Positions 6,853-16,267 of a stretch of 36,544 bases of DNA are shown here, in pieces. Location of the stretch: the NCBI GenBank assembly GCA_015066805.1, contig SVNP01000024.1:1-36544 (forward strand), given 5' to 3'. Every line of letters starts with the position of its first letter. Position 1 is the first letter of the stretch. Under the pieces are notes generated by a model. The model did not search any database. It worked only from the letters and a program-made list of their open reading frames with translations, and was not told where the DNA came from. Source of the DNA: Ruminococcus sp. GTDB lineage: Bacteria > Bacillota > Clostridia > Oscillospirales > Ruminococcaceae. A program made the position numbers and the translations under genes.

Positions 6853-6979
6853 CATCTCCCCTGTCGAAATCACACGAAGGCGCACAGCGAAATACGCAGA
6901 TTCTGACCGCAGTCGGCAAAGGTGCCACCCCCAGATGTTTCCGCATTGTGACCAAAACAGAAAATTTCGCCGAATCCTA

Positions 6980-7008
6980 TTGACAAACTGTGTCATTTTT
7001 GATATAAT
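6980..7008 (+). promoter_or_regulatory. Consensus promoter of the DUF1874-like gene
   Basis: TTGACA (6980-6985), 17-base spacer, TATAAT (7003-7008): both boxes are perfect. TGACA and TGTCA (6981-6985 and 6991-6995) form a short inverted repeat over the -35. Transcription should start near 7015, leaving a leader of about 65 bases. Confidence 0.9.
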
Positions 7009-7078
7009 TAACACATAGCCAATGGGGACCATCCCCCAACCTTGCGCTATCAAAGCAATTTCGAGGAGGATGATTTTT

Positions 7079-7459
7079 ATGGACCACAAAGATTTACCGC
7101 TGTTGCTGCTGGATAACAGCAGCATGATGTCTGTGCTGAACGAGGGTGTGTACAAGTGCCACAATCTCTCTCTGGAAGAGGCCACACAGATTCTGGAGAC
7201 CTATGATGAGGAACACATTCTGCGCTGCTTCAGCGACCAGACGCTGGAGACTGTCATCTACGACTATCTGGGCGCAGAAAAGCGGAATTTTGAATACAAG
7301 CGCATCCGCAATATGCGCCCCGGTCAGGATGCACTGGTCTTTAAGCTGTATGTGACCCGTTCCGAAACCCAGCCTGTGATCCAGGCAGATGACGGCGTGG
7401 AGGCAAAGAAGATCCAGAATGTGTATGTGTACTGCCAGTACCTTTCCCGCATTTCCTGA
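7079..7459 (+). CDS. STIV-B116/YddF-like (DUF1874) protein, 126 aa
   Basis: The sequence follows the DUF1874 pattern: an N-terminal strand ending LLLLDNSSM, then NLSLEEATQIL, a helix DQTLETVIYDYLG, and the diagnostic MRPGQDALVFKLYVTR strand near residues 79-94. The family includes virus-encoded AcrIII-1 ring nucleases that cleave cyclic tetra-adenylate, and bacterial YddF-type proteins of unclear role. In the ring nucleases the motif around the helix start is xIGHxxT with a catalytic His; here the aligned stretch is CFSDQT, with Ser52 in that place, so ring-nuclease activity is doubtful. The start at 7079 has GAGGAGG 9 bases upstream; the ATG at 7070 abuts the site and is rejected. The gene stands alone with its own consensus promoter and terminator. 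Family call moderate, function unknown. Confidence 0.65.
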   Translation: MDHKDLPLLLLDNSSMMSVLNEGVYKCHNLSLEEATQILETYDEEHILRCFSDQTLETVIYDYLGAEKRNFEYKRIRNMRPGQDALVFKLYVTRSETQPVIQADDGVEAKKIQNVYVYCQYLSRIS

Positions 7460-7471
7460 GAAGCACACAAC

Positions 7472-7509
7472 AAAAACCGCACGGAAGTCTTCCGTGCGGT
7501 TTTCTTTTT
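7472..7509. terminator. Bidirectional terminator between converging genes
   Basis: ACCGCACGGA/TCCGTGCGGT stem (7476-7500) flanked by A-run and T-run. It serves the DUF1874-like gene on the plus strand and clpE on the minus strand. Confidence 0.9.
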
Positions 7510-7513
7510 CGGT

Positions 7514-9802
7514 TCATTTGGCAGCAACATGGATCTTATCATCCGCAACGGAAATATGCAGGGTAGTGACCATACGGTCAGCCTCCAGCAGAACAGCGGC
7601 AATGCGGTCATCCACCTCATCCCGCAGCACTCTGCGGATATCTCTTGCGCCGTAGGCATGGCCGTGAGCATTCTTTGCCACCCATGCAAGAACTTCGTCA
7701 TCCCAGGAAAGCAGCACATTGCGCTCTGCCAGAGCTTCGGCAGTTTCCTTCAGCATCAGCTCTGCGATCTTGCCGAAGTCCTCCACAGACAGCGGACGGA
7801 ACACAATGATCTCGTCGATTCTGCCTACAAACTCAGGCCGCAAAAATTCCTTGAGGGCCTTCATGGCCTTTTCCTTGGAGATATCCTCCTCGGTGCGGTT
7901 AAAGCCCATACCCGTAGAACGATCGGTGCTGCCTGCATTGGAGGTCATGACAATAATGGTATTTTCAAAGCTGACTGCTCTGCCTTGTGCATCATTGATC
8001 TTGCCCTCATCCAGAATCTGCAGCAGAATATTCATCACGTCGGGGTGCGCCTTTTCGATCTCATCAAAGAGGATCACGGAATAGGGGCGGCGGCGTACCT
8101 TTTCGGTAAGCTGACCGGCCTCATCGTAGCCCACATATCCGGGGGGCGAGCCGATCATGCGGGAAACAGAATGCTTCTCCATAAACTCGGTCATGTCCAG
8201 ACGGATCAGGGGATCGGCGGAATCGAACATCTCCTCTGCCAGCACCTTTACCAGCTCGGTTTTACCCACACCGGTGGGACCCACAAAAATAAAGGATGCC
8301 GGTCTGCGCCGCTTGGAAAGCTGCACACGGGTGCGCTTGATGGCTCTTGCCAGAGCGGAGATCGCCTCATCCTGTCCGATGACTCTTGCAGAAAGCCGAT
8401 CCTCCAGTCTGCCCAGCTTGGCAAACTCGGTTTCCTCGATCTTATCCGCAGGCACACCGGTCCAAAGCTCAATGACCTTTGCCAGATCGGAAGGCTCCAC
8501 CGCTACTTCGGCAGCCACCTTTTCAAGGCCCTCCAGCTCATCCTTCAGGCGGATCAGCTCACCCTTTTTCTCGGCAAGGAGCTGATAATCGGGGTTCACA
8601 TCGGTTTCGATCTCCTCGATCTCTGCCTCCTTGGCGGTTACCTGTGCCCGCACCTCATCCACGCGTGAAAGCTCCGGATGGCGGATGCTGGCATGGGCGC
8701 AGCCTTCATCCAGCAGATCAATGGCCTTATCGGGCAGAAAACGGTCTGTGATATATCGCTCGGAAAGCACCGCACACAGCCGCAGCAGGGCAGGTGCGAT
8801 CTTCACACGATGATACTGCTCATAGTAAACGGCAATGCCGCTGAGGATGGAAACCGTATCCTCCAGATTGGGCTCTTCCACCTTTACCGGCTGGAAGCGG
8901 CGTTCCAATGCGCCGTCTTTTTCAATATACTTGCGATATTCGCTGAAGGTGGTTGCACCGATGACCTGCACCTCACCTCTGGAAAGGGCGGGCTTTAAGA
9001 TATTGGCGGCATTCATGGAGCCTTCGGCATCGCCGGTGCCCACCAGATTATGCACCTCGTCAATAAACAGGATCACATTGCCCTGCTCCTTGACTTCCTC
9101 CACCAGACCCTTCACACGGCTTTCAAACTGGCCTCTGAACTGGGTACCTGCCACCAAAGCGGTGAGGTCCAGCAGATAGATCTTCTTATCCTTCAGATGA
9201 AAGGGCACATCACCGCTTGCGATGCGCTGTGCAATGCCTTCGGCGATGGCGGTTTTACCCACGCCCGGCTCACCGATAAGGCAGGGATTGTTCTTCTGGC
9301 GGCGGGAAAGGATCTGTACCACTCTGGCAATCTCACGATCTCTGCCGATGATGCGGTCCAGCTTGCCTTCCTCGGCACGCTTGCTCAGGTTATTGCAGTA
9401 GTTGTCTAAGAACTTCAGTTCCTTCTGCTTTTGTTTTTCTTCCTTGCGTTTTTTCCGTTCCTCCTTGCGAGAGGCTTTGTCTGTCTTTGGTGCATCGTCC
9501 TCGCTGTCTGCCTTTTCGGCGGATTTCTCGGAGGTAGAGAACAGCTTCTGCAAAAAGGGGGGCATCATTTCGGCACCGCCCATTTCAAAGGCTTCGCCGT
9601 CCATGATCTCCATCATCTGCTCGCCCATACGGTCAAGCTCCTCGGCAGAGATTCCCATCTGTTCCATATATTCGCTTACCTGCGGAATGTTCATCTCCTT
9701 GGCACAGGAAAGGCACAAGCCTTCGTTCTTGCGCTCCTGTCCCTGCATGGTCGTAATGAACACCACCGCAGGTCGTTTTTTACATTTACTGCATAAAATC
9801 AT
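7514..9802 (-). CDS. clpE: ClpE-type Clp protease ATPase with N-terminal zinc finger, 762 aa
   Basis: HSP100 unfoldase that feeds proteins to ClpP. Instead of the usual double Clp-N repeat it starts with a four-cysteine zinc finger (Cys4, Cys7, Cys30, Cys33), the mark of ClpE. A highly charged Lys/Glu linker (about 95-130) leads to AAA module 1 with Walker A GEPGVGKT (177-184) and Walker B LFIDEV. A short middle coiled coil (about 385-430) precedes AAA module 2 with GPTGVGKT (508-515), and a ClpB-D2-small domain closes the protein. GGAG lies 8 bases before the ATG. ctsR, mcsA and mcsB are not adjacent, and no CIRCE-like or CtsR-like operator is evident. It is the last gene of the long minus-strand run. 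Confidence 0.93.
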   Translation of the reverse strand: MILCSKCKKRPAVVFITTMQGQERKNEGLCLSCAKEMNIPQVSEYMEQMGISAEELDRMGEQMMEIMDGEAFEMGGAEMMPPFLQKLFSTSEKSAEKADSEDDAPKTDKASRKEERKKRKEEKQKQKELKFLDNYCNNLSKRAEEGKLDRIIGRDREIARVVQILSRRQKNNPCLIGEPGVGKTAIAEGIAQRIASGDVPFHLKDKKIYLLDLTALVAGTQFRGQFESRVKGLVEEVKEQGNVILFIDEVHNLVGTGDAEGSMNAANILKPALSRGEVQVIGATTFSEYRKYIEKDGALERRFQPVKVEEPNLEDTVSILSGIAVYYEQYHRVKIAPALLRLCAVLSERYITDRFLPDKAIDLLDEGCAHASIRHPELSRVDEVRAQVTAKEAEIEEIETDVNPDYQLLAEKKGELIRLKDELEGLEKVAAEVAVEPSDLAKVIELWTGVPADKIEETEFAKLGRLEDRLSARVIGQDEAISALARAIKRTRVQLSKRRRPASFIFVGPTGVGKTELVKVLAEEMFDSADPLIRLDMTEFMEKHSVSRMIGSPPGYVGYDEAGQLTEKVRRRPYSVILFDEIEKAHPDVMNILLQILDEGKINDAQGRAVSFENTIIVMTSNAGSTDRSTGMGFNRTEEDISKEKAMKALKEFLRPEFVGRIDEIIVFRPLSVEDFGKIAELMLKETAEALAERNVLLSWDDEVLAWVAKNAHGHAYGARDIRRVLRDEVDDRIAAVLLEADRMVTTLHISVADDKIHVAAK

Positions 9803-9854
9803 AGAATCTTCTCCAATTCTCGGTGCAAAGGTATCTTTCTTTTGATTTCAGGCG

Positions 9855-10766
9855 TTACAGCATTATGTTCAGCCGTTCGTACAGGAAAGAGAACAGCTTG
9901 GAAGCCATCACCGTTTCCTCATTGAAGAACAGGAAGGTGCCGCCGCCCAGCAAAATGGCAAGCCGTGTGAGAATCGTCATCAGAACGGTCATCATGCCTG
10001 CTTCGATCAGGCCGATGAAGCCGCCCAGAACATGCTCCGTGGAGCGATACAGGTTGAAGAACAGCCGATGCTCCAGCATGGAAGCGATCAGCGCGGCAAA
10101 CACCATGATGATGGAAAACAGGATCAGGTACGCATAAATGCGGAACACTTCGATGGTGGATTCCTTGACAAAGGTGTCCTCCACAAAGGCAGCCGCACTT
10201 CTGGCGGACATGGTGGAGCTGTACATATTCTCGATGATGGTATACATAATGGTAGTATCCTGCGCCAGCTTCTCACGGAAATTGGCTGCGGCGTAATCGG
10301 GCAGATTATCCAGCAGCACCTTGCAGTAGCCCTCGGCAAAGCTCTCCTGCATCAGGTAGTGGAAGCGCACCTCGGTCACAGGCTCATAGCCGCTTTTACG
10401 CACCACATGCTGGTACAGATTGGGAATAAACTGTGCGGTATCGGGGGGCAGCAGGAAGGCCTCGGTCTTTGCAAGATCCATATCCATGCCGTAATTCTGG
10501 GCATTGATGGTATCTGTCAGCACCTTTGCGGGGTCAAACTCACGGTTGACATCATCGCAGGCCTCCAGATTGCTGTCTCTGGCCATAACCTCATACAAAG
10601 CAGGGGCAGCAACGGTACTGAGCAGGGAGCTCGCAACAGTGGCAACAATATAGCCGATGCACATTACCAGCACCTTTGTTACGCCTCTTTTGGCGTTGGA
10701 GTAGATAAAGAACACTGCCAACAAAACCAGAACAGTGTCAAAAACCCACCAAAACTGTGTTGTCAT
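9855..10766 (-). CDS. CvpA-like integral membrane protein, 303 aa
   Basis: Two N-terminal membrane helices (about residues 5-20 and 29-55) flank a basic NAKRGVTKV turn, a layout seen in CvpA-family proteins. A soluble, largely helical insert of roughly 140 residues follows, then two or three C-terminal helices including LYRSTEHVLGGFIGLIEAGM, which matches the glycine-rich last repeat of CvpA. The central insert is longer than in ordinary CvpA (about 165 residues), and I do not recognise it. The ATG at 10766 has GAGAGG 7 bases upstream; a TTG extension to 10781 is less likely. It lies between the DUF5711 gene and clpE. Role unknown. Confidence 0.65.
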   Translation of the reverse strand: MTTQFWWVFDTVLVLLAVFFIYSNAKRGVTKVLVMCIGYIVATVASSLLSTVAAPALYEVMARDSNLEACDDVNREFDPAKVLTDTINAQNYGMDMDLAKTEAFLLPPDTAQFIPNLYQHVVRKSGYEPVTEVRFHYLMQESFAEGYCKVLLDNLPDYAAANFREKLAQDTTIMYTIIENMYSSTMSARSAAAFVEDTFVKESTIEVFRIYAYLILFSIIMVFAALIASMLEHRLFFNLYRSTEHVLGGFIGLIEAGMMTVLMTILTRLAILLGGGTFLFFNEETVMASKLFSFLYERLNIML

Positions 10767-10823
10767 ACAGGAACCTCTCAATTCGTAGCAGACAAAGCAT
10801 CCGTCTGCTGTTATCTCTTTCTA

Positions 10824-12014
10824 TTATGGTAAGGAGATCCGGTCGATCACATCATAGCCCATCAGGAATACATAGGAATCCATTGGCATAAAGCTGTCAA
10901 ACCGATCGGAAATATCCGTTGCGGCGATCCGTTCGCCGCTGTAATTTCTGGTTTCCAGCGCAGTACGGGTCTGCACCGTTACTCTGTCACCGCTGATGGC
11001 AACATCCTTCACCGTGGAAGCAAAATCCATCAGCAGCGGCTCTGTGCCATCCTGCCGCAGCAAGGCCACGGTGTTGGTGCGTTTTTCATCGTTACGCAGC
11101 AGCACCGCTGCGGTATCGCGATAAAAAGCACCGCTGACCAGAGAATCGGGGTAATGGTAGGTACTGCGGACTGCACCGCCCACATCCAGAAAGGCACAGC
11201 CTGCATCGCCCAGCACGAACACGCCGCCATCCCTAGTATTATATACCGAAATACACAGCATGTCAAGAGGCGCAGCCGTCCAGCGGGGCTGCTCGCTGTT
11301 GAAATCATAGGAATTGACCACCGATTGCAGCACGCCATCCTTGGTACGGATGCTGACGGCATAGCAGCCGCCGTTTTCCGTATCAAAAGCCACCTCTGCA
11401 AGCTGATTGACGCAGTTGCGCTGGTAGATGGCCTTACCATCCTCATTATACACCACCAGCTTGCAGGCAGAGGTTTCCGAGGTTGTGACCAAAGCCACCA
11501 TACCGTCACCGGATACTCTGCCGAACACGATGCTGTCGCTGCTGTTTTTCTCATAAACGGTTTTGTTTTTGGTTTCCAACCGGAATCTTGCGCTGCCGCT
11601 TTCATACACCAGCGCATAATCCCCTGCGGTCTGCAGCATGGCACTGCCGTAGGCGTGCTGTCTGGCATCCTCCAAAGAGCCATCCGCCTTGTACAGATAC
11701 AAATGAGTATCGCTCAAAATCAGCAATCTGCCATCCATGGTGCCGGTCTGATATGCCGCACCGCCGTAAATGGAAAGCGGAAAACGGTTGCCGGAAAGGG
11801 CACCGTCGCTTTGCTGTACAAACTGCTGGGTCTGTCCGATCTTTTCCAGCTTGGGGATCCACAGATCACGGTTGACATACAGCACCAGAATAAATCCGCT
11901 GAGCAGCACAAACAGCAATGCACGGCGGATCATCCGCCGCCTGCGCTTGATTTTCCGCAGCCGATGCACATCCTGTACCGGCTGCGCGCTCTGCGGGTTC
12001 TGTTGTTCGTTCAT
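10824..12014 (-). CDS. DUF5711-like membrane-anchored beta-propeller protein, 396 aa
   Basis: A basic cytoplasmic N-terminus (RLRKIKRRRRMIRRA) is followed by one membrane helix (about 32-47). The remaining 340 residues sit outside and form a repeated beta pattern with GD, DG and YxxDG turns such as LYLYKADGSL, VVYNEDGKAIY and TVALLRQDGTE, consistent with a propeller. This matches DUF5711 proteins common in clostridia, whose role is not known. A GAAAGGAG site precedes the ATG. It lies 27 bases after truA in the same run. Binding or sensing of an extracellular partner is a guess only. Confidence 0.75.
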   Translation of the reverse strand: MNEQQNPQSAQPVQDVHRLRKIKRRRRMIRRALLFVLLSGFILVLYVNRDLWIPKLEKIGQTQQFVQQSDGALSGNRFPLSIYGGAAYQTGTMDGRLLILSDTHLYLYKADGSLEDARQHAYGSAMLQTAGDYALVYESGSARFRLETKNKTVYEKNSSDSIVFGRVSGDGMVALVTTSETSACKLVVYNEDGKAIYQRNCVNQLAEVAFDTENGGCYAVSIRTKDGVLQSVVNSYDFNSEQPRWTAAPLDMLCISVYNTRDGGVFVLGDAGCAFLDVGGAVRSTYHYPDSLVSGAFYRDTAAVLLRNDEKRTNTVALLRQDGTEPLLMDFASTVKDVAISGDRVTVQTRTALETRNYSGERIAATDISDRFDSFMPMDSYVFLMGYDVIDRISLP

Positions 12015-12041
12015 AAGACTCCTTTCACAAATGCGCCCTCT

Positions 12042-12803
12042 CTATTCTGTACGGGCAAACTCCTTTTCCTCGTAAAACACACGGTTGAGATACAGACCGT
12101 GTGCCATAGCGGTACGTCCCGCCGCCAGACGATCCTTTGCTGCCAGAATCTGCGGCAAAGCATCCTGCGGGAGCTTCCCTTCGTTGATATCCAGCAGGGT
12201 ACCCACAAAGATCCGTACCATGTTATACAAAAAGCCGTTGCCGCTGATGTAGATCTCCACCATATCCCCATGCCGTTCCAGAGAAGCACCGTAAATGGTA
12301 CGCACCGTATCGGATTTCTCATTGGCCTGGGCACAAAAGCTGTGGAAATCATGGGTACCCACCACATCTGCCAAAGCCTGCTGCAGCCGTTCCTCGTGCA
12401 GAGGGCGGCGGTAGTGGTAGGCAAGATCGGTGAGAAAGGGATTTTTGCTCTCATGATTATGAATACGGTACAGATACTCCTTGCCAAGGCAGTCAAATCG
12501 GGCATGGAAGCCCTCATGTACCTCCTCGCAGGAAAGGACGGAGATATCATCGGGCAGATAGCCGTTGACACCCCGCACCAGATTCTTGCAGGGAATGGGG
12601 CGTTCTGTGTGCAGATGCAGGCAGAACCGATTGGCGTGTACGCCTGTATCCGTGCGGGAACAGCCATAAACGGTCAGCGGATGATTCAGCACACGGGCAA
12701 GCTGCTGTTCCAGCACGCCCTGAATGGTAATGGCATTGGGCTGCCGCTGAAATCCGTGATATCTTGTACCGCGGTAAGCAATGGTCAGTTTCAGTGTTCG
12801 CAT
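12042..12803 (-). CDS. truA: tRNA pseudouridine synthase A, 253 aa
   Basis: Converts U38-U40 of the tRNA anticodon arm to pseudouridine. The family start MRTLKLTIAYRGTRYHGFQR and the catalytic motif GCSRTDTGVHA are present, with the nucleophile Asp52. Length is typical. AAAGGA stands 9 bases before the ATG. The position directly after ecfT repeats the classical firmicute order ecfA1-ecfA2-ecfT-truA, but the ribosomal protein genes rplQ, rplM and rpsI that usually frame it are absent here. Confidence 0.97.
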   Translation of the reverse strand: MRTLKLTIAYRGTRYHGFQRQPNAITIQGVLEQQLARVLNHPLTVYGCSRTDTGVHANRFCLHLHTERPIPCKNLVRGVNGYLPDDISVLSCEEVHEGFHARFDCLGKEYLYRIHNHESKNPFLTDLAYHYRRPLHEERLQQALADVVGTHDFHSFCAQANEKSDTVRTIYGASLERHGDMVEIYISGNGFLYNMVRIFVGTLLDINEGKLPQDALPQILAAKDRLAAGRTAMAHGLYLNRVFYEEKEFARTE

Positions 12804-12818
12804 AGACTGTTGTCCTTT

Positions 12819-13622
12819 TTACATCAGGGTGTTCAGCAGGATCACCGCCGCAAACAGCAGCAGCATGAGGGAAAGGGCAATGTAATCTCTTGCGCCGCTC
12901 TGCATGATCCGCAGTCTGGTTCTGCCCTCACCGCCGTGATAGCAGCGGCATTCCATGGCAAGAGCAAGCTCCTCTGCACGACGGAACGCCGAAACAAACA
13001 GCGGAATGAGGATCGGCACCAGCGCATGGGCTCTCTGCAGCAGATTGCCGCTTTCCATATCGGCACCCCTTGCCTTCTGTGCCGCCATGATCTTGTCGGT
13101 CTCCTCGATGAGCGTGGGAATGAACCGCAGGGCAATGGTCATCATCATAGCAAGCTCGTGCACGGGCATCTTCAGCTTTTTCAAGGGAGAAAGCAGATGC
13201 TCGATGGCATCGGTCAAAGTAATGGGCGAGGTGGTATAGGTCAGCAGAGAGGTTCCCGCAATCAGCAGGCAGATCCGCACCACCATAAATACAGAGGTCT
13301 GAATGCCCTCCGTGGTGATCCGCAGAAATTTCCACTGCCAGAGCACATCGCCGCCATCCAGCAGCAGCAGATTCAGCAGACCCGTGACCATCAGAATGGG
13401 CACAATGGGCTTAATGCTCTTCAGGATCATTTTTGCGGGGATCTTGGAACAGACTGTGACGGTTACGGTAAACAGCAGCCCCGCCAGCAGGCAGTAAATG
13501 CGCTGTCCCAGAAACAGCATGACCAGATACAGCATGGTAATGATGATCTTAAACCGTGCATCCATCCGATGCACCACGCTGTCCATGGGGAAATACTGCC
13601 CCAGGGTAATATCCTTCAGCAT
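12819..13622 (-). CDS. ecfT: ECF transporter transmembrane component EcfT, 267 aa
   Basis: Scaffold membrane subunit that couples the two ATPases to interchangeable vitamin-binding S components. Four to five hydrophobic helices are visible, including MLYLVMLFLGQRIYCLLAGLL. The two cytoplasmic coupling helices carry the Ala-Arg-Gly signature KARGADMESGN and AFRRAEELALAMECRCY. The ATG at 13622 has GGAGG 9 bases upstream, lying inside the preceding ecfA2 frame; the two genes overlap by 7 bases, pointing to coupled translation. No S component is encoded in the window, so the module is probably shared. Confidence 0.95.
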   Translation of the reverse strand: MLKDITLGQYFPMDSVVHRMDARFKIIITMLYLVMLFLGQRIYCLLAGLLFTVTVTVCSKIPAKMILKSIKPIVPILMVTGLLNLLLLDGGDVLWQWKFLRITTEGIQTSVFMVVRICLLIAGTSLLTYTTSPITLTDAIEHLLSPLKKLKMPVHELAMMMTIALRFIPTLIEETDKIMAAQKARGADMESGNLLQRAHALVPILIPLFVSAFRRAEELALAMECRCYHGGEGRTRLRIMQSGARDYIALSLMLLLFAAVILLNTLM

Positions 13623-14482
13623 GAGGAGCCACCTCCTCTCAGACGTTCCAGCAGCATGGCGGCACCGTATTTCACGGTGTAGACCTCCTCGGGGAACACA
13701 ATGCCTTTTTCCCGCAGTGCCGCAAACACACGGGTGATCTGGGGCAGCGCAAGCCCCATTTCCTCCAGCTCCTCCTTGCGGGAAAACACATTGGCAGGGG
13801 CATCATAGCAGGCAGCCCTGCCGCCCCGCAGCACCAGCAGACGGGAGGCGTATTTTGCCACATCCTCCATGCTGTGAGAAACCAACAGAATGGTGCAGCC
13901 TGTGCGTTTATGATATTGCGAGAGCCGTTCCAGGATCTGCACCCTGCCCTTGGGGTCAAGACCTGCCGTAGGCTCATCCAGAATCAGCACCTTCGGCTCC
14001 ATAGCCATAACACCTGCAATGGCTACTCTGCGTTTTTGTCCGCCGGAAAGCGCATAGGGTGCCTTTTCCAGCAGCTCCTCACGCAAACCCACGATCTCGG
14101 CGGTCTGCCGCACGCGGCGGTCGATCTCCTCCTCGGAAAGTCCCATATTTTTGGGGCCAAAGGCAATATCCCGATACACCGTTTCCTCAAAGAGCTGATA
14201 TTCGGGGTACTGGAACACCAGCCCCACCTGAAACCGCACCTGACGGCGATCGGCCTTTTTCTCCCAGATATCCTTTCCATCCAGCAGCACCTTGCCGGAG
14301 GTAGGCTTCAGCAGGCCGTTGAGCATCTGCATCAGGGTGGATTTACCCGAGCCTGTATGCCCGATGATGCCCACAAACTCCCCCTGCTCGATCTGCAGAT
14401 TCATTCGATCCACAGCGGTTTTTTCAAAGGGTGAGCCGATGCTGTATGTGTAGGTCAGCTCCTGTGCTTCAAGAATCGGCAC
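13616..14482 (-). CDS. ecfA2: ECF transporter ATPase EcfA2, 288 aa
   Basis: ABC ATPase of the group II energy-coupling module. Walker A is GHTGSGKST, the Q-loop lies in VGLVFQYPEYQLFEETV, the signature is ALSGGQKRRVAIAG, Walker B ends VLILDEPTAGLD, and the switch His is in LLVSHSMEDV. The QLFEETV segment after the Q-loop is typical of the EcfA2 type. The start is a GTG with GGAAGGGAG 7 bases upstream. It overlaps ecfA1 by 14 bases and ecfT by 7, so the three are one translational unit. Confidence 0.95.
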   Translation of the reverse strand: MPILEAQELTYTYSIGSPFEKTAVDRMNLQIEQGEFVGIIGHTGSGKSTLMQMLNGLLKPTSGKVLLDGKDIWEKKADRRQVRFQVGLVFQYPEYQLFEETVYRDIAFGPKNMGLSEEEIDRRVRQTAEIVGLREELLEKAPYALSGGQKRRVAIAGVMAMEPKVLILDEPTAGLDPKGRVQILERLSQYHKRTGCTILLVSHSMEDVAKYASRLLVLRGGRAACYDAPANVFSRKEELEEMGLALPQITRVFAALREKGIVFPEEVYTVKYGAAMLLERLRGGGSSC

Positions 14483-15341
14483 CGATAGTCTCCCTTCCTT
14501 TCAGTAACTGGTAAAGGGCAGCCACGCATTCTTCCTCGGTAATAATATGGCTGTCCAGCGGATATCCCCCCTGCCGCAGCAGCTCTGCCAGCTCGGTGAC
14601 CTGCGGCACATCCAGCCCGATCTCCTTCATCTCGGCGACACGGGCAAACACATTTCTGGGGGTATCATCCATTCGTATAGTGCCGTGATCCACCACTACC
14701 ACACGGTCGCACTGTGCGGCCTCGTCCATCTCATGGGTGATGAGCAGCACGGTAATGCCGAATTCGCGGTTCAGCTTGCGGATGGTACGCATGACCTGCC
14801 CCCTGCCATGAGGATCCAGCATAGCGGTAGGTTCATCCATTACAATACACTCGGGACGCATGGCAATGATGCCTGCAATGGCCACACGCTGCTTCTGTCC
14901 GCCGGAAAGCTGATGGGGCGCATGATTGCGGTAATCATACATATGCACCGCTTTCAGAGCTTCATCCACCCGCTGCCGCATTTCCGGCTGGGGCACGCCC
15001 ATATTTTCCAGCGCAAAGGCCACATCCTCCTCCACGATGGTGGCAACGATCTGGTTATCGGGGTTCTGGAACACCATACCCACACGGCGGCGGATCTCCT
15101 GCAGCCGCTCCTCGTGGGCAGTATCCATGCCATCCACCAGCACCCTGCCCTCAGTGGGCAGCAGAATGCCGTTGCACATTTTTGCCAGTGTGGATTTTCC
15201 CGAGCCGTTATGCCCCAGAACCGCCACCAGCTCACCGCGGTTTACGGTAAGAGAAACGCCCTTCACCACTTCCTCGGGAACGGTATCCTCCTCTGCGGGA
15301 TAGTGAAAGCGTACATTTTCCAATTGTAAAAGAGGCTGCAT
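14469..15341 (-). CDS. ecfA1: ECF transporter ATPase EcfA1, 290 aa
   Basis: Partner ATPase of EcfA2. Walker A is GHNGSGKST, the Q-loop is in MVFQNPDNQIVATIVEEDVA (the EcfA1 form), the signature is QLSGGQKQRVAIAG, Walker B is CIVMDEPTAMLD, and the switch His is in LLITHEMDEA. AAAGGAGG lies just before the ATG. It begins the ecfA1-ecfA2-ecfT-truA block, 23 bases after the methyltransferase gene. Confidence 0.95.
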   Translation of the reverse strand: MQPLLQLENVRFHYPAEEDTVPEEVVKGVSLTVNRGELVAVLGHNGSGKSTLAKMCNGILLPTEGRVLVDGMDTAHEERLQEIRRRVGMVFQNPDNQIVATIVEEDVAFALENMGVPQPEMRQRVDEALKAVHMYDYRNHAPHQLSGGQKQRVAIAGIIAMRPECIVMDEPTAMLDPHGRGQVMRTIRKLNREFGITVLLITHEMDEAAQCDRVVVVDHGTIRMDDTPRNVFARVAEMKEIGLDVPQVTELAELLRQGGYPLDSHIITEEECVAALYQLLKGRETIGADS

Positions 15342-15364
15342 AGCTCCTCCTTTCGGATATCAGG

Positions 15365-16240
15365 TTATTTCAGGTCGGCGGAATGCCAGATGGCAGTGGA
15401 GCCGCAGGGCAGCACACCACCGGATTCTTTTACGGGCAGTCCGATTTCATCGGCGATCACAGCACCGCCGTAGCGTTTTTTCAGCAGCACATTGAGCATA
15501 TACCCCATGACCGAAGGCGAAAGCCCTGTGGTGTAGCTGTTGAGCACAAAGAACAAGGGCGCATCGGAAAGCACCTCCATGCAGGCTTCCACCAAGGGGT
15601 AAATGCTGTTTTCCAGCTTCCAGATCTCACCGCCGGGGCCTCTGCCGTAGCTGGGGGGATCCATAATGATGGCATCATAGGTCTTGCCCCGCCGTGCTTC
15701 TCTGCGGATAAACTTTTCACAGTCATCCACGATCCAGCGTATAGGGTGATCACTTAAGCCGGAAAGAGCAGCGTTTTCTCTTGCCCACTGCACCATGCCC
15801 TTTGCGGCATCCACATGGCAGACCTCCGCACCGGCTTCGGCGCAGGCAAGGGTTGCTCCACCCGTATAGGCAAACAGGTTCAGCACACGCACGGGCCTGC
15901 CCGCATGGCGGATGGCCTCCCCCATCCAGTCCCAGTTCACAGCCTGCTCCGGAAACAGCCCCGTATGCTTAAAGCCCGTGGGCCGCACCTGAAAGGTCAG
16001 CCTGCCGTAGCGGATATTCCAGGATTCCGGCGGAATTTTGGCGTAGCTCCAGCTTCCGCCGCCGCTTTTGGAGCGGTGATAATGCCCGTCGGCCTTCTGC
16101 CACATGGGAGAATCCTTTGGGGTCTGCCAGATGACCTGTGGGTCGGGGCGGATGAGGATGATATTCCCCCAACGCTCCAGCCGTTCTCCGCAGGAGGTAT
16201 CCAGCAGCCGGTAATCCAGCCAATGCTCTGCAACTCTCAC
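15365..16240 (-). CDS. Class I SAM methyltransferase, RlmI-like (COG1092)
   Basis: Probable cytosine-C5 methyltransferase of large ribosomal RNA. The SAM site is VLNLFAYTGGATLACAEAGA with VCHVDAAKGMVQWA after it. The catalytic-loop motif DAIIMDPPSYGRGPGGEIW is the DPPSF/Y type of the RlmI/RlmK group. At about 291 residues it lacks the N-terminal PUA domain of E. coli RlmI, replaced by a beta-rich stretch ending at VRPTGFKHTGLFPEQ. The GTG at 16240 is chosen because AGGAAGGA lies 9 bases before it; a TTG at 16246 is too close. The RNA target is inferred. Confidence 0.85.
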   Translation of the reverse strand: MRVAEHWLDYRLLDTSCGERLERWGNIILIRPDPQVIWQTPKDSPMWQKADGHYHRSKSGGGSWSYAKIPPESWNIRYGRLTFQVRPTGFKHTGLFPEQAVNWDWMGEAIRHAGRPVRVLNLFAYTGGATLACAEAGAEVCHVDAAKGMVQWARENAALSGLSDHPIRWIVDDCEKFIRREARRGKTYDAIIMDPPSYGRGPGGEIWKLENSIYPLVEACMEVLSDAPLFFVLNSYTTGLSPSVMGYMLNVLLKKRYGGAVIADEIGLPVKESGGVLPCGSTAIWHSADLK

Positions 16241-16267
16241 AAACAACAGTCCTTCCTAAGTGCCGCC

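Noticed and set aside
11154-13682. Long plus-strand open frame of 842 codons
   Set aside because: Antisense to DUF5711, truA and ecfT, rich in Gln and His as expected of a shadow, with no ribosome site or domain.
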